A stretch of 64,000 nucleotides of DNA from Pantoea sp. CCBC3-3-1 (GCF_007981265.1 NZ_CP034363.1:62001-126000); one strand, 5' to 3'; shown: positions 1 through 11,124, counted from the stretch's first letter. The notes: generated by a model not told the origin, from the sequence alone. Program-made: numbers and translations.

Positions 1-716
1 CCGCCAATCTGGCGTGCGGCCGCTTCGGCATCGGCTTTGATCTGCGCTTTACGTGCTTCAAAGTCTGGCTGCACTTTACCGCGCTCCAGCAGGATTTGCG
101 GATACTGGTCAGCGTTGTCGATAGTGAGTTCCGGCTCGCCCATAAAGCGGTGACCGCGGATTGTGCGGGCAGAGTCGATACCTAAAATCTTAGCCGGGAT
201 GCTTTCGTCGCCCAGCAGCAGCGTAACGGTATGGACCGGACGCACAAACTGCACGTCGGAATCGCCCCAGCGCATCAGTTTCGGGATGGGCAGCTTCGCC
301 AGTGACGTCGCGATCATGGCTGGCAGCAGCGACTGCGCGCTTTCACCCTTCATATGAGCGCGATACAGCAGCCATTCGCCTTTGTCGGTGCTCAGACGCT
401 CGGCCTGCTCAACGGTAATGCCGCAGCCGCGCGCCCAGCCTTCGGCAGCTTTGGTTGCCACGCCGTTGGCATCAAACGCAGCGGCAATCGCCGGGCCGCG
501 TTTTTCGACTTCGCGATCTGGCTGCGCAGCGCTCAGACTGGCGACTTTCAACGCCAGACGGCGCGGGGCAGCGTACCAGGTGACGTCGCCATGGGTCAGG
601 CCCGCAGCATCCAGTTCGGCGGTAAAGTTAGCGGCAAAAGATTCGGCCAGATTACGCAGCGCCTTTGGCGGCAGCTCTTCGGTGCCGATCTCCACCAGGA
701 AAGTTTTTTCAGTCAT
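1..716 (-). CDS. glyS: Glycine--tRNA ligase beta subunit, N-terminal part (cut by window edge)
   Basis: Beta subunit of the bacterial alpha2beta2 glycyl-tRNA synthetase, which charges tRNA-Gly in the cytoplasm. About 238 N-terminal residues are present; the rest lies beyond position 1. The N-terminus reads [20 protein letters not shown], the typical GlyS opening. The ATG at 716-714 lies 9 nt after the glyQ stop, the usual glyQ-glyS operon arrangement, so it should be co-transcribed with glyQ. No frameshift is seen in the visible part. Confidence 0.96.
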   Translation of the reverse strand, partial: MTEKTFLVEIGTEELPPKALRNLAESFAANFTAELDAAGLTHGDVTWYAAPRRLALKVASLSAAQPDREVEKRGPAIAAAFDANGVATKAAEGWARGCGITVEQAERLSTDKGEWLLYRAHMKGESAQSLLPAMIATSLAKLPIPKLMRWGDSDVQFVRPVHTVTLLLGDESIPAKILGIDSARTIRGHRFMGEPELTIDNADQYPQILLERGKVQPDFEARKAQIKADAEAAARQIG

Positions 717-725
717 GGCTGCCTC

Positions 726-1634
726 TTATTTTGTTTTGCACATCGGGAAGCCCAGCGACTCACGCGACGCATAGTAGGCTTCAGCCACGGCTTTAGTCAG
801 GGTACGAATACGCAGGATATAGCGTTGACGCTCGGTCACGGAAATCGCTTTACGCGCGTCCAGCAGGTTAAACGTATGACCCGCTTTCAGAATACGCTCG
901 TAGGCTGGCAGCGGCAGCGGCGTTTCCAGCTCCAGCAGGCTTTTCGCTTCTTTCTCGTACTGCTCGAAGCAGCTAAACAGGAAATCGACGTCGGCGTGTT
1001 CGAAGTTATAGGTGGACTGCTCCACTTCGTTCTGATGGAACACGTCGCCGTAGGTGGTTTTCCCCAGCGGGCCGTCGCTCCAGACCAGATCGTAGACGCT
1101 GTCCACGCCCTGGATGTACATTGCCAGACGCTCCAGGCCGTAAGTGATTTCGCCGGTAACCGGTTTACATTCCATGCCGCCAACCTGCTGGAAATAGGTA
1201 AACTGCGTCACTTCCATGCCGTTCAGCCAGACTTCCCAGCCCAGGCCCCATGCGCCCAGCGTTGGGTTTTCCCAGTTATCTTCCACAAAACGGATATCGT
1301 GGATGGTCGGATCCATACCCAGCTCTTTGAGCGAGTCGAGGTAAAGCTCCTGAATATTGTCAGGTGAAGGCTTAATCATCACCTGGAACTGATAGTAATG
1401 CTGCAGGCGGTTCGGGTTCTCGCCATAGCGACCGTCGGTAGGACGACGGGAAGGCTGCACATAGGCCGCCGCCATTGGCTCCGGGCCGATAGCGCGCAGG
1501 CAGGTCATTGGGTGAGACGTTCCCGCACCCACTTCCATGTCCAGAGGCTGCACAATGGTGCAGCCCTGGCGTGCCCAGTAATCCTGTAAGGTCAGGATCA
1601 GCCCCTGAAATGTCTTGGTATCAAACTTTTGCAT
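726..1634 (-). CDS. glyQ: Glycine--tRNA ligase alpha subunit
   Basis: Catalytic alpha subunit of the heterotetrameric glycyl-tRNA synthetase (glycine + ATP + tRNA-Gly to glycyl-tRNA). 302 residues, essentially the E. coli length. It opens [20 protein letters not shown] and contains the family signature around [16 protein letters not shown] and [18 protein letters not shown]. First gene of the glyQ-glyS operon, read leftward. The roughly 165 bases upstream (1635-1799) separate it from the toxin-antitoxin pair and must hold its promoter; I could not pick a convincing -35/-10 pair by eye. Confidence 0.98.
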   Translation of the reverse strand: MQKFDTKTFQGLILTLQDYWARQGCTIVQPLDMEVGAGTSHPMTCLRAIGPEPMAAAYVQPSRRPTDGRYGENPNRLQHYYQFQVMIKPSPDNIQELYLDSLKELGMDPTIHDIRFVEDNWENPTLGAWGLGWEVWLNGMEVTQFTYFQQVGGMECKPVTGEITYGLERLAMYIQGVDSVYDLVWSDGPLGKTTYGDVFHQNEVEQSTYNFEHADVDFLFSCFEQYEKEAKSLLELETPLPLPAYERILKAGHTFNLLDARKAISVTERQRYILRIRTLTKAVAEAYYASRESLGFPMCKTK

Positions 1635-1799
1635 GTTGTTTTCGCACGCGATACGGTTTTAAAAGTGGGCGTCAGTATACCCTTTGACCGTCGGTTAGTC
1701 AGCCCGATGTTGGCTGAAGGCACTGTACCCACAGCAAAATGCCACAGGCTGTTTCCATCTTGCCCGTGTTCTTGCCTGAAATAGTCAGCGCCTTGCGTT

Positions 1800-2099
1800 T
1801 TACAGTGGGTAAGCCACTCGTTTACCGGATGGAAGTTTTATGTCGATAGAAAGTTCCCCGCCCAGCGCGGCTACATAGCGTTTGAGAGTGGACAGGCGCG
1901 GGTCATTATCAACACGTTCCATACGGGCTACGGCAGGTTGTTTAACGCCCAGCGCTATGGCGAGTGCAGTTTGTGAAATTTGCAGCTCTTCACGCATTTG
2001 CGCGAGAGTGATTTCGCGGATCATTTCTTCGGCGCGAACCTCGATTTTGGCCCGGCGTTCTGGACTTACCTCTTTCAGTAGTTCATCTAAAGTTGCCAT
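1800..2099 (-). CDS. HigA-like XRE-family antitoxin
   Basis: About 99 residues with a Cro/CI-type helix-turn-helix in the centre (QISQTALAIALGVKQPAVAR) and a C-terminal tail ending in LPSGKRVAYPL. The preferred start is the ATG at 2099-2097 (MATLDELLKEVSPERR); an in-frame ATG at 2141 would add 14 residues lying inside the toxin gene. It overlaps the end of the upstream toxin gene by 17 nt, the toxin-first order of HigBA-type type II systems. Expected role (family knowledge): bind and neutralise the toxin and repress the shared promoter. Exact subfamily is inference. Confidence 0.85.
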   Translation of the reverse strand: MATLDELLKEVSPERRAKIEVRAEEMIREITLAQMREELQISQTALAIALGVKQPAVARMERVDNDPRLSTLKRYVAALGGELSIDIKLPSGKRVAYPL

Positions 2100-2445
2100 T
2101 ATCAAACTCCAGTCTTGCCAGATGAGCTTTGTATTCAGCATCGGCTATTTTGATGTATTTTTTATAAAATTTTCGGTCGCCTGTCTTGTCGCCAGCACAA
2201 AGGAAAATAGCCTGGCGGACCGGGTCAAATGCGAACAGCGCTCTGATCGGTCTGGCCTCAAATGAAAGGCGTAACTCCTTCATATTTGCATATTTAGAGT
2301 CGTTTAAAGTGTCTACCAGTGGCCGTCCAGTCATCGGACCTTCTTTTCGCAATACGATAAATGCAGATAAAATCTCGTCTTGCAAATCCTCTGATTGTTC
2401 ATGGAACCACCTGTCAAATCGCGCGGTCGTGATGATTTCCCACAT
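2083..2445 (-). CDS. HigB/RelE-superfamily toxin (Gp49-like)
   Basis: 120-residue small basic protein opening MWEIITTARFDRWFHEQ, with the RelE/HigB pattern in the middle (KELRLSFEARPIRALFAFD, then IFLCAGDKTGDRKFYKKYI). Phage-derived Gp49-like HigB toxins (PF05973 type) are usually ribosome-dependent mRNA endonucleases; that activity is inferred from family. An AGGGA Shine-Dalgarno sits 7 nt before the ATG and a TATAAT -10-like box lies about 20 nt upstream, inside the palindromic operator. It precedes and overlaps the antitoxin. In E. coli the glyQ-wecH interval carries ysaB instead. Confidence 0.85.
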   Translation of the reverse strand: MWEIITTARFDRWFHEQSEDLQDEILSAFIVLRKEGPMTGRPLVDTLNDSKYANMKELRLSFEARPIRALFAFDPVRQAIFLCAGDKTGDRKFYKKYIKIADAEYKAHLARLEFDNGNFR

Positions 2446-2463
2446 GATCGTCCCTGATCGTAG

Positions 2464-2511
2464 ATTATAACGTTTTAGTTATAACCTAAGTTATAATGAA
2501 TTCGTTATAAT
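2464..2511. promoter_or_regulatory. Probable toxin-antitoxin promoter/operator with four palindromic octamers
   Basis: Four copies of a self-complementary octamer related to GTTATAAC occur at about 2464-2471, 2478-2485, 2490-2497 and 2504-2511, spaced 12-14 bp, so roughly on one helix face. The first contains, on the minus strand, a TATAAT -10 box for the toxin gene. This is the layout expected for autoregulation by an XRE antitoxin dimer or its complex with toxin; binding is inference. The same interval separates the module from wecH on the plus strand. Confidence 0.6.
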
Positions 2512-2583
2512 TTCAAGGCGAGGTTGTTGAACATTCCGCGCCCGGCTACCCTCTGATACGCGTTAATGCGAGCAGAGGATGAA

Positions 2584-3579
2584 ATGAAGGAAAAGATTGT
2601 CTGGATAGATAATTTACGTGCGGTGGCCTGCCTGATGGTGATTATGATCCATACCACCACCTGGTACGTGACGAACGCTCCCGCCATTGGCGAGCATACC
2701 TGGGATTTATCCAACCTGCTGAATTCCGCCTCACGCGTCTGCGTGCCGATCTTTTTTATGATCTCCGGCTACCTGTTCTTCGGTGAACGCAGCGCGCAGG
2801 GACGTCATTTTCTGCGCATTGTGCTGTGCCTGCTGTTTTACAGTACGGTGGCGCTGCTTTATATCACCTGGCTAACGCCAATCAGTCAGAGCATCTCCAT
2901 CCGGCTGCTGTTACAGAAACCTGTGTTCTATCATTTGTGGTTCTTCTTCGCCGTAATCGCTATTTACCTGCTTTCGCCGCTCATCCAGGTAAAAAACGTC
3001 CGGGCAGGCTATCTTGCGGTGGTCACGCTGGTGCTGGCGGTGCTGGCGAATCCCAACACGGTCGAGCGGTCTGTCGGCCATTTTCAGTGGTTGCCGCTGA
3101 ATCTCTATATCAACGGCGACAGCTTCTATTACGTACTGTACGCGCTGTTCGGGCGAGCGATTGGCATGATGGATACCGATAAACGAGGCGTTAGCTGGCT
3201 GGCGGGAGCGGTATTTATCGCCTGTGTCGCGGGTATTGCGATGGGCACTAAAAAGCAGATGGCCATTAACGGTGCGTTTGCCGATACCTGGTATCTCTAC
3301 TGCGGGCCGGTGGTTTTTGTTGCTGCGGTCAGTCTGGTGATTGTTTTCAAAAATGCGCTTAATCAGCGAATTTTACCGTTCTTTGGCCTTATTTCGCGTA
3401 ATTCCCTGCCCATTTACGGTTTTCACGCGTTGTTTATCCACTTCATGCGTACTCACCATCTTGATCACACCGCCCGGCCGCTGCTGGATATTCCGCTGGT
3501 TTTCACGATTACGCTGCTGGGCAGCCTGCTGCTGTCGCTGGCGCTGCGCAAAGCCGACAGGCACCATTTTATCAGCTAG
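2584..3579 (+). CDS. wecH: O-acetyltransferase WecH (acyltransferase-3 family membrane protein)
   Basis: 331 residues from the ATG at 2584 (MKEKIVWIDNLRAVACLMVI); an upstream in-frame ATG at 2566 is less likely because AGAGGA stands just before 2584. Multi-spanning inner-membrane protein of the acyltransferase-3 family, with the N-terminal D-N-L-R motif, the intramembrane H of IMIHTTTWYV, FFMISGYLFFGERSAQ and FYHLWFFFAVIAIYLLSPL, matching E. coli WecH (YiaH) nearly throughout. WecH O-acetylates enterobacterial common antigen. Same neighbourhood as in E. coli (downstream of glyQ), single gene, convergent with malT. Confidence 0.93.
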   Translation: MKEKIVWIDNLRAVACLMVIMIHTTTWYVTNAPAIGEHTWDLSNLLNSASRVCVPIFFMISGYLFFGERSAQGRHFLRIVLCLLFYSTVALLYITWLTPISQSISIRLLLQKPVFYHLWFFFAVIAIYLLSPLIQVKNVRAGYLAVVTLVLAVLANPNTVERSVGHFQWLPLNLYINGDSFYYVLYALFGRAIGMMDTDKRGVSWLAGAVFIACVAGIAMGTKKQMAINGAFADTWYLYCGPVVFVAAVSLVIVFKNALNQRILPFFGLISRNSLPIYGFHALFIHFMRTHHLDHTARPLLDIPLVFTITLLGSLLLSLALRKADRHHFIS

Positions 3580-3601
3580 TTATCAGCCCGGGTGCTGGCC
3601 A

Positions 3602-6334
3602 CTATGCCAGCGCGCCATAGCCCATCACCTCAAGCAGATGACGGGCCTGCTGTACCGCATCCTGCCGGTGCGCGATGCCCATTTTCTGATAAAGATTACG
3701 GATGTGCGTTTTGATGGTGGTGGCCGCTACGTCCAGTTCCCCGGCTATCTGCTCGTTGCTGTATCCCGAGTAGATTAGCCCCAGCACCTGCCATTCCCGC
3801 TGGGTTAGCGGGCTGGTGCGGATCAGCTCCGGCACCTGCGGATGGGTCAGCAGTTTCGAGACAAACCCCTCGTCAAAATGGGCGAACTTATGGCGATGAT
3901 GCTGATTTAATTCGCGCAGGATCTGCTGCGCTCGTCGTTGTTCCAGCTCCGGCAGCAGGTTCAGCTGTAGCAACTGCCTCAGCTGCTGCGCCATCATCTC
4001 GCCTTCAAGCACGAAATGGCTGATAAAACCGGTGCGGTTGGCCAGGCCCAGCGCTTCAATCAATACGCGTTGCGCGTCGCTTTTTCTTCCCGTTTGCCAG
4101 TACAGCAGGTTGCTCAGCAGCAGATTACGGTTCAGATCGCTGATCAGGTGCAGCTGGCGCGCATCGCTGTTTAGCTCGTCCAGCACAACTTCCGCCTCGC
4201 TGAACTGCTCCAGCAGAATTTGTACCCGCGCAATCGTCCGCCACTGGCCCTGCTGAAAATGATTGTCCGCCATGCCGGGCTTGCGCGCCTGCTGCAACCA
4301 GCGCCGCGCGGCGATTTTATTGTCGGTAAGCTGCCAGTAAATCACCCGAATTTTATCGGTGTTGGTGATCCAGTCGATGTGGTATTGGCCGGTTTTCATC
4401 AGCTCTTCGCAACGTTGCAAATAGTGTTGCGCGTTATCAAGCTGGCCGCGAGCGAGCGCGCACTTAGCCAGCATGGCCAGGCACTGTAGCTGCTGCTGAG
4501 GCTGAAAGTTGCTTAACACTTCCAGTCCCTGGCGAGCGGCATTCTCTGCGTCGTCCAGCCTTGACCATGACCAAAGTACCTGAGAACGCAGGCGCAGAAG
4601 AAACTCGTGCATCGGCAGCTGTTCAAGGTGCTGCTCATGCACCAGTTCGAATGCGCGATCCTGCATCTCGAAGGCGGCCTGTAAAAATCCCTGTGCAATC
4701 AGAATTTCACTCTGCTGCAACAGCGCCCAGAGCGCGTAATGATAAACCTGATAGCGTCTGGCAATCTGCTCGGTCTGCTGCATCAGCGGCAGAGCGCGAG
4801 CAAAATCGCCTTTGCAGTGCTGAATTTCTCCCGTTACCGACGTGGCAACAATGCGGCTGTAGTAGCTGTCATGCGGTAAAAAACGCAGCGCTTCCGTAGC
4901 CAGCCGTCCGGCTTCTTCCTGACGGCCATCATTAATGGCAACCTGTGCGCGAAGGGCATTAAATTCGGCAGCAAGATCCTGCGTCATTGACATATCTCTG
5001 CGCTGCATTTCGCTTTCCGCCCGGCAGAGCAACGCATCGACTTCGGCATAGCGATGCTGGCTTTGCACCAGCCAGGCCTGCAACAGCACCAGTTTGGGAT
5101 TGACGATAAGCTGGTCGTAACGCAACGCGTTCAGACACTCTTCCAGCAGGGCCAGCTCGCTTTGGTTGAACAGCGACCAGGCGTGCTGTAGCAGGATATT
5201 ACGCAGCAGGGCGGTATCTTCCGCGCCTAAAGCGTGATGAATGGCCTCGGCCGGAAAGCCCTGAGCCAGCCAGCCTTCTGCGGCAGCCCGGTGAATTTCA
5301 GGCAGCGCGGAGGCCAGCTCCCACTGGCAGCGCTGACGCAAAAAAGAGGCGAAGAGAGGATGGAAATTAAACCACTCGCCGGTATCGTCCATACGATGAA
5401 TAAACAGCCCCTGGCTTTCGAGCGCCTCCAGACGCTGCTGCCCGTTATCGCTGCCGGTCAGGTGGACAATTAACGCATCGTTCATCGAGCGCAGCAGAGA
5501 GCAGCGCAGCAGAAAATCACGTGTGGGCGCATCGACTCGATCCAGCACCTCTTCCACCAGATATTGTGATAAATGGCTGGCATTCAGACCGGCCAGCTTG
5601 CGGGCAGACTGCTGGGTAGACTGGAGTGCGGGCGTGGAGGACTGGCTGGCGGAAAGCGCGATCAGCTGGAGTGCGGTTGCCCAGCCAGCAACATCATCAC
5701 AGAGCCGGTTGCTGTCGCTTTTGTCTATCGACTCTTTCAGCCGACAGTCGAAAAACTGTTGGGTTTCGCTGTGGGTAAAAGCCAGCTCGGAGACGATTAA
5801 TTCAAGCAGCTGGCCTCGCACGCGTAAATTGGCGATGCCCAGCGGAGGCAGGGTACGTGAGAGCAGCAGCAGGGAAAAATTTTCAGGCTGATGGCGTAAA
5901 AAAAAGCGCATTCCTTCATGAATATCCCCATTCGAAATCAGATGATAGTCATCAATCACCAGCGTTAACGGCTGATGCCACTCGGCAAGTTCGACAAACA
6001 GCTGGGCAAACAGCGCGTTCAGATTGGCATATTGATGCTTCTGGCTTAAGGCTTCGCTTTTCACACAGTGGCCGCCGGTAGCCTGCTGAATGGCCGCGAT
6101 CAGATAGCTGGCGAAACGCTCCGGCTGGTTGTCGCTCTCATCCAGCGAATACCAGCCCAGCGCGTTTTTCCCCGCTGCCCAGTGCGCTACCAGCGTCGTT
6201 TTGCCATAGCCTGCCGGGCTGGTCACCAGCGTCAGTCGATGTTCCGGCACGGCGGCAAGCCGGGTCAGTAAACGTTCGCGTACCACCGTATCTTGCAGCC
6301 GCATCGGACGGCTCAGTTTCGAAGGGATAAGCAT
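3602..6334 (-). CDS. malT: Maltose regulon transcriptional activator MalT
   Basis: 910-residue STAND-type ATPase and activator of the mal genes, induced by maltotriose plus ATP (E. coli MalT is 901). Domains: N-terminal NTPase with Walker [12 protein letters not shown] (K45) and a Walker B-like LVIDDYH; central winged helix; a long TPR-like sensor region (about 440-800); C-terminal LuxR-type helix-turn-helix ([20 protein letters not shown] onward, roughly 840-905). Opens [20 protein letters not shown] as in E. coli. Divergent from malPQ, on which it is expected to act through the boxes in 6530-6575. Confidence 0.97.
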   Translation of the reverse strand: MLIPSKLSRPMRLQDTVVRERLLTRLAAVPEHRLTLVTSPAGYGKTTLVAHWAAGKNALGWYSLDESDNQPERFASYLIAAIQQATGGHCVKSEALSQKHQYANLNALFAQLFVELAEWHQPLTLVIDDYHLISNGDIHEGMRFFLRHQPENFSLLLLSRTLPPLGIANLRVRGQLLELIVSELAFTHSETQQFFDCRLKESIDKSDSNRLCDDVAGWATALQLIALSASQSSTPALQSTQQSARKLAGLNASHLSQYLVEEVLDRVDAPTRDFLLRCSLLRSMNDALIVHLTGSDNGQQRLEALESQGLFIHRMDDTGEWFNFHPLFASFLRQRCQWELASALPEIHRAAAEGWLAQGFPAEAIHHALGAEDTALLRNILLQHAWSLFNQSELALLEECLNALRYDQLIVNPKLVLLQAWLVQSQHRYAEVDALLCRAESEMQRRDMSMTQDLAAEFNALRAQVAINDGRQEEAGRLATEALRFLPHDSYYSRIVATSVTGEIQHCKGDFARALPLMQQTEQIARRYQVYHYALWALLQQSEILIAQGFLQAAFEMQDRAFELVHEQHLEQLPMHEFLLRLRSQVLWSWSRLDDAENAARQGLEVLSNFQPQQQLQCLAMLAKCALARGQLDNAQHYLQRCEELMKTGQYHIDWITNTDKIRVIYWQLTDNKIAARRWLQQARKPGMADNHFQQGQWRTIARVQILLEQFSEAEVVLDELNSDARQLHLISDLNRNLLLSNLLYWQTGRKSDAQRVLIEALGLANRTGFISHFVLEGEMMAQQLRQLLQLNLLPELEQRRAQQILRELNQHHRHKFAHFDEGFVSKLLTHPQVPELIRTSPLTQREWQVLGLIYSGYSNEQIAGELDVAATTIKTHIRNLYQKMGIAHRQDAVQQARHLLEVMGYGALA

Positions 6335-6632
6335 AGTTTTCGGTTCTTATGAGGGTTGTCAGCGGGTCGGCTAATTATTTCAAAGCCCGTAATTAATCAA
6401 TTTTTCTAAAGTCCGCCTCCAACGTATTGATTGCAAGCAAGATACGCTTTTATGTTGCATTTAGTCGTACTTCGTCACATTTTTCAAAATACGCATGCCT
6501 TATCCAAAATCGAACGGCAGCATCCTTCCCCTACGCCCCGTTTCTCCTCCCTGGCTAATCCCTGCCGGGAGGATGCTCAGCGCTGCATGAATCGGCAGCA
6601 TGATGGCTATTTATGGACCATGAGGGGTAGTC
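6335..6632. promoter_or_regulatory. malT/malPQ divergent control region with candidate MalT boxes
   Basis: 298 bp without a gene. By eye, three 8/10 matches to the MalT box GGGGAKGAGG: minus-oriented at 6530-6539 (CCTACGCCCC) and 6543-6552 (TCTCCTCCCT), plus-oriented at 6566-6575 (CGGGAGGATG). Several MalT sites upstream of malP are established for E. coli. A GAGGGGT ribosome-binding site (6622-6628) precedes the malP ATG at 6633. A CRP site for malT would be expected nearer 6400-6480, but only a TCACA half-site (6475-6479) is visible. Confidence 0.6.
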
Positions 6633-9032
6633 ATGCAGGCTCAATTCAATCAAACAACGTTCCTGTCCGCGCTGGATCGCCAGTGGCAAGGATTTGGTCT
6701 GCGTCAGGCGCAGGAAATGACGCAGCATCAATGGTGGCAGGCGGTCAGCGCTGCGCTGGCCGAACAGTTAAACGCCCTGCCTGCGGTTGCTCCGGCCACG
6801 CCGCAGCGGCATGTTAATTACCTTTCAATGGAGTTCCTGATTGGTCGACTGACGGCCAATAACCTGAGCAATCTTGGCTGGTTTGAGCAGGTCAGTGCGC
6901 TCCTGAAACAGCAGGGGGTTGAACTGAGCGATCTGCTTGAGCAGGAGGTCGATCCCGCGCTGGGAAATGGCGGGCTGGGACGATTAGCCGCCTGTTTTTT
7001 GGATTCGATGGCGACCGTCGGCCAGCCTGCTATTGGCTATGGGCTGAATTACCAGTATGGCCTGTTCCGCCAGTCTTTCAGCGAAGGTACGCAGCAGGAA
7101 GCGCCAGACCGCTGGCATCGCGAGGCGTATCCCTGGTTCCGACAGCATCGTTCGCTGACCGTCAATGTCGGTTTCGGCGGCAAGCTGATTAAAGAGGCAA
7201 AAGGCGGCGAGCGCTGGCAACCTGCGTTCTCATTAAAAGGCGAGGCAAGCGACCTGCCGGTAGTCGGTTATCAAAATGGCATTACTCAGCCGCTGCGCCT
7301 GTGGCAGGCGAGCGCCATGTACCCTTTCGATCTCGCTCTCTTTAACGACGGTGAATTCCTGAAGGCTGAGCGGCACGGAATTGAAGCGGAGAAGCTGACT
7401 AAAGTGCTTTATCCGAACGATAATCACCAGCCGGGCAAGCGCCTGCGCCTGATGCAGCAATATTTTCAGTGTGCCTGCTCAGTAGCGGACATTCTGCGTC
7501 GCCATCACGCACTCGGGCGAAAAATTGAAGATTTGCCGCAGTTTGAGGTCATTCAGCTAAACGATACCCATCCGACTATCGCCATCCCGGAACTGCTGCG
7601 CATTTTACTGGATGAACATCAGCTCGACTGGGATCGGGCCTGGTCGATTGTCAGCCGCACTTTCGCCTATACCAACCACACGCTGATGCCGGAAGCGCTG
7701 GAGTGCTGGGATGAAAAACTGATGCGCAGCCTGCTGCCGCGTCATTTCTCGCTGATTAAACAGATTAACGCACGTTTCAAAAAGCAGGTGGAGAAGCGCT
7801 GGCCAAATGATGCCAGCGTCTGGGATAACGTCGCCATCCATCATAACCAGCAGGTGCGAATGGCTAATCTGTGCGTGGTCAGTGGGTTCGCCGTCAATGG
7901 CGTTGCCGCGCTGCATTCCGATCTGGTGGTGAAAGATCTGTTTCCCCATTATCACCAGCTGTGGCCGGAAAAATTCCATAACGTCACCAACGGCATCACG
8001 CCGCGTCGCTGGCTGAAACAGTGTAATCCTGCGCTCGCTGCGCTTGTCGACAGCAAACTAAATGCTGAATGGGTAACGGATCTCGACGCGTTGAAAGGGC
8101 TGGAGGCTTTTGCCGACGATAAGCATTTTCAGCAGCGCTATCGGCAAATCAAGCGTGAAAACAAGCAAAGGCTGGCAGCGTATGTACAGCGAACGATGGG
8201 GATCACGCTGAATACGGAGGCGATATTTGATGTGCAGATCAAACGCCTGCATGAGTACAAACGTCAGCACCTGAATTTGCTGCATATTCTCTCGCTTTAT
8301 CGTCAGCTTCGCGACAATCCGCAGCTCGAAACCGTTCCGCGCGTTTTCCTGTTCGGGGCAAAGGCCGCCCCCGGTTATTACCTGGCAAAAAACATTATCT
8401 ATGCCATCAACAAAGTGGCGGAAAAAATTAACCAGGACCCGCGGATTGGCGACCGTCTGAAGGTGGTCTTTATTCCTGATTACAAAGTCTCGGTGGCTGA
8501 ACTGATGATCCCGGCAGCCGACGTATCAGAACAAATTTCTACCGCAGGTAAGGAAGCTTCCGGCACCGGCAATATGAAGCTGGCGCTAAACGGCGCGATC
8601 ACGGTTGGCACGCTCGACGGTGCGAACGTGGAGATTGCTGAACAGGTAGGCAGTGAACATATTTTTATCTTCGGCCATAGCGTGGATGAAGTAAAAGCGC
8701 TGCTCCACAAAGGCTACAAGCCGCTGAGCGTGCGTAAAAAAGATAAGCATCTCAATAGCCTGCTGACCGAGTTGGAAAACGGCTTTTTCAGCGACGGTGA
8801 CAAAGAGGCGTTCAAACCGATGCTGGATAGCCTGCTTGACGGCGGCGACCCTTATTTAGTGCTGGCGGACTTTGCCGGTTATTGCGCTGCACAGCGGCAG
8901 GTGGATGCGCTGTATGGCGATCCGCAGCAGTGGACTCGCAGCACCATTCTGAATACGGCCAGAGTAGGGATGTTCAGCTCGGACCGGGCGATCCGTGACT
9001 ATCAACAGCGGATCTGGCAGGCGAAGCGCTAA
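6633..9032 (+). CDS. malP: Maltodextrin phosphorylase
   Basis: Cytoplasmic GT35 phosphorylase that splits maltodextrins with phosphate to glucose 1-phosphate. 799 residues (E. coli 797). Landmarks: [17 protein letters not shown] near residue 65, [15 protein letters not shown] near 110, and the pyridoxal-phosphate site [14 protein letters not shown] with the Schiff-base lysine at K649. First gene of malPQ; malQ follows with its ribosome-binding site overlapping the malP stop. Confidence 0.98.
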   Translation: MQAQFNQTTFLSALDRQWQGFGLRQAQEMTQHQWWQAVSAALAEQLNALPAVAPATPQRHVNYLSMEFLIGRLTANNLSNLGWFEQVSALLKQQGVELSDLLEQEVDPALGNGGLGRLAACFLDSMATVGQPAIGYGLNYQYGLFRQSFSEGTQQEAPDRWHREAYPWFRQHRSLTVNVGFGGKLIKEAKGGERWQPAFSLKGEASDLPVVGYQNGITQPLRLWQASAMYPFDLALFNDGEFLKAERHGIEAEKLTKVLYPNDNHQPGKRLRLMQQYFQCACSVADILRRHHALGRKIEDLPQFEVIQLNDTHPTIAIPELLRILLDEHQLDWDRAWSIVSRTFAYTNHTLMPEALECWDEKLMRSLLPRHFSLIKQINARFKKQVEKRWPNDASVWDNVAIHHNQQVRMANLCVVSGFAVNGVAALHSDLVVKDLFPHYHQLWPEKFHNVTNGITPRRWLKQCNPALAALVDSKLNAEWVTDLDALKGLEAFADDKHFQQRYRQIKRENKQRLAAYVQRTMGITLNTEAIFDVQIKRLHEYKRQHLNLLHILSLYRQLRDNPQLETVPRVFLFGAKAAPGYYLAKNIIYAINKVAEKINQDPRIGDRLKVVFIPDYKVSVAELMIPAADVSEQISTAGKEASGTGNMKLALNGAITVGTLDGANVEIAEQVGSEHIFIFGHSVDEVKALLHKGYKPLSVRKKDKHLNSLLTELENGFFSDGDKEAFKPMLDSLLDGGDPYLVLADFAGYCAAQRQVDALYGDPQQWTRSTILNTARVGMFSSDRAIRDYQQRIWQAKR

Positions 9033-9041
9033 GGGGTGCAT

Positions 9042-11123
9042 ATGGAAGAGAACGTACTGGAGCAGGCCGCCACCGAGGCGGGCATCGCTTCCGGTTTTAT
9101 TAACGCTCACGGCAAGCCGCAGCCGATCTCCGCAGAAACCCGGCGCGAGCTGTTAAAAGCGATGGGCTGGAGCGTTGAACGCCGACAGACGGCAAGGCCA
9201 GTGCCGACGGTAAAAGTGTTTATCAGCGGCGGACGCTTTGCGTTGCCGGTCGAGGGAGAAGGCGAGTATCACTGGCATTTTTGCCAGGAGCAGGGTGCAA
9301 CGCGACACGGCAGAGTCAACGGCAACATGACGCTGGCACTGCCGGAAAACCTGCCGATGGGCTATCACCTTCTGACGCTGACCCGCGCCGGGCAAAGCTG
9401 GGAATGCCGGATCGTTGTGGCACCAAAACGCTGTTACGAACCGGACGCTTTGCTGGCGGGTAAAAAACTCTGGGGCGTCTGTGTTCAGCTTTATACGCTG
9501 CGCTCGGCGCATAACTGGGGCATCGGCGACTTCGGTGACCTGTCCTTGCTGGTGGAGAATATTGCCGCCCGGGGCGGTGCCTTTGTCGGCCTTAACCCTA
9601 TCCATGCGCTCTGTCCGGGTGACCCTGAAGCAGCCAGCCCGTACAGTCCTTCATCCCGCCGCTGGCTGAACATCATTTATATTGATGTCAGCGCGGTGAC
9701 AGACTTTCGCTTAAGCGCAGCCGCACAGCGTTGGTGGCTTTCTGCTGAGACGCAGCAGGCCGTTCGGGCGGCGCGGGAAACTGACGAGGTCGATTATACC
9801 CAGGTGATGGCGTTGAAGCTGGCAGCGCTAAGGCTGGCGTGGCCGCAATTTCTTGGCCGTCACCCGCAGGATGCGGAACGACAGGCATTTTCCCACTTTA
9901 TTGCACAGGGAGGCGAAAGCCTCTGGTTACAGGCCGCCTGTGACGCGCTGTACGCGCATTTTCTTCAGGAAAGCGGCCAGGCGCAGGGATGGAGCCAGTG
10001 GCCGGAAGCGTATCGCGACGCGCGTGGTCCGGCGGTCAAAGCCTTTTGTGAACAGCACGCGCTGGAGGTGGAGTTTTATCTCTGGCTGCAATGGCTGGCC
10101 GAAGCGCAGCTTGCACGCTGTTATCAGCTGAGCCGTCAGATGCCGATAGGTTTGTATCGCGATTTGGCCGTCGGCGTGGTGGCCTCGGGCGCTGAAACCT
10201 GGAGCGACGGCGAGCTTTACTGCCTGAAGGCGTCGGTGGGCGCCCCGCCGGATATCCTCGGGCCAAACGGGCAGGACTGGGATTTGCGGCCAATGGACCC
10301 CCGCACCCTGGTTGACCGTGCCTGTCAGCCTTTTATTGAGCTGTTGCGATCGAACATGATCCACTGTGGCGCTTTGCGGATCGATCATGTGATGGCGCTG
10401 CTGCGCCTGTGGTGGATCCCGGAGGGAGAGACGGCGGATAAAGGCGCTTACGTCCACTATCCGGTTGACGATTTATTGGCGATTCTGGCGCTGGAAAGCC
10501 AGCGGCATCGCTGCATGGTCATCGGCGAAGATTTGGGGACCGTGCCGCTGGAAATTGTCAGCAAGCTGCGCGAAGCCGGCATCTACTCCTGGAAAGTGCT
10601 CTGGTTTGAGCGCGATGCGCAGAACAGCTTTCGTGCTCCACAATCCTGGCCGCTTCAGGCGATGGCCACGCTGACCACGCATGATTTGCCGACGCTGCGC
10701 GGCTACTGGCAAAGCGACGATCTGGCGCTGGGAGAGAAGCTGGGTTTGTATCCTGATAAAGGGGTTTTACAGGCGCTTTATGCCGATCGGGCCAGCGCGC
10801 GTCAAAGCCTGCTCGACAGTTTGCATCAGTACGGCTGCATTCCTGCAACAAGTGAAAGGAAGGCGGAACTCACCTCGCTGACGCCCGCGATCCGTCTTGG
10901 TCTGCAACGCTATGTCGCCGACAGCGCCAGCGCGCTGCTCGGCTTGCAGCCCGAGGACTGGCTGGATATGCCAACGCCGGTTAACGTTCCCGGCACCAGC
11001 AGCGAGTACCCAAACTGGCGGCGTAAACTGACTTCGACGCTGGAAGCGATGTTTGCCGACCCTGAAGTGAACGCGTTAATCAGCGATGTGAACCACCGAC
11101 GCCGTAAGGTATCGGTGAATTAG
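9042..11123 (+). CDS. malQ: 4-alpha-glucanotransferase (amylomaltase)
   Basis: Cytoplasmic GH77 amylomaltase that disproportionates maltose and maltodextrins, producing glucose and longer dextrins for MalP. About 693 residues from the ATG at 9042 (MEENVLEQAATEAGIASGF); a GTG at 9036 in frame is less likely because it lies within the AAGGGG ribosome-binding site. Landmarks: LWGVCVQLYTLRSAHNWGIG, GLNPIHAL, PIGLYRDLAVGV, the catalytic-region CGALRIDHVMALLRLWWIP, MVIGEDLGTVPLEI and THDLPTLRGYW. The malP stop overlaps its Shine-Dalgarno, implying translational coupling. Confidence 0.97.
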   Translation: MEENVLEQAATEAGIASGFINAHGKPQPISAETRRELLKAMGWSVERRQTARPVPTVKVFISGGRFALPVEGEGEYHWHFCQEQGATRHGRVNGNMTLALPENLPMGYHLLTLTRAGQSWECRIVVAPKRCYEPDALLAGKKLWGVCVQLYTLRSAHNWGIGDFGDLSLLVENIAARGGAFVGLNPIHALCPGDPEAASPYSPSSRRWLNIIYIDVSAVTDFRLSAAAQRWWLSAETQQAVRAARETDEVDYTQVMALKLAALRLAWPQFLGRHPQDAERQAFSHFIAQGGESLWLQAACDALYAHFLQESGQAQGWSQWPEAYRDARGPAVKAFCEQHALEVEFYLWLQWLAEAQLARCYQLSRQMPIGLYRDLAVGVVASGAETWSDGELYCLKASVGAPPDILGPNGQDWDLRPMDPRTLVDRACQPFIELLRSNMIHCGALRIDHVMALLRLWWIPEGETADKGAYVHYPVDDLLAILALESQRHRCMVIGEDLGTVPLEIVSKLREAGIYSWKVLWFERDAQNSFRAPQSWPLQAMATLTTHDLPTLRGYWQSDDLALGEKLGLYPDKGVLQALYADRASARQSLLDSLHQYGCIPATSERKAELTSLTPAIRLGLQRYVADSASALLGLQPEDWLDMPTPVNVPGTSSEYPNWRRKLTSTLEAMFADPEVNALISDVNHRRRKVSVN

Positions 11124-11124
11124 A

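Noticed and set aside
354..1367. 337-codon plus-strand frame opposite glyS/glyQ
   Set aside because: Shadow of glyQ/glyS, which are certain; no motif or ribosome-binding site.
6461..6480. CRP site upstream of malT
   Set aside because: Only a TCACA half-site is present; the other half does not match TGTGA at the right spacing.
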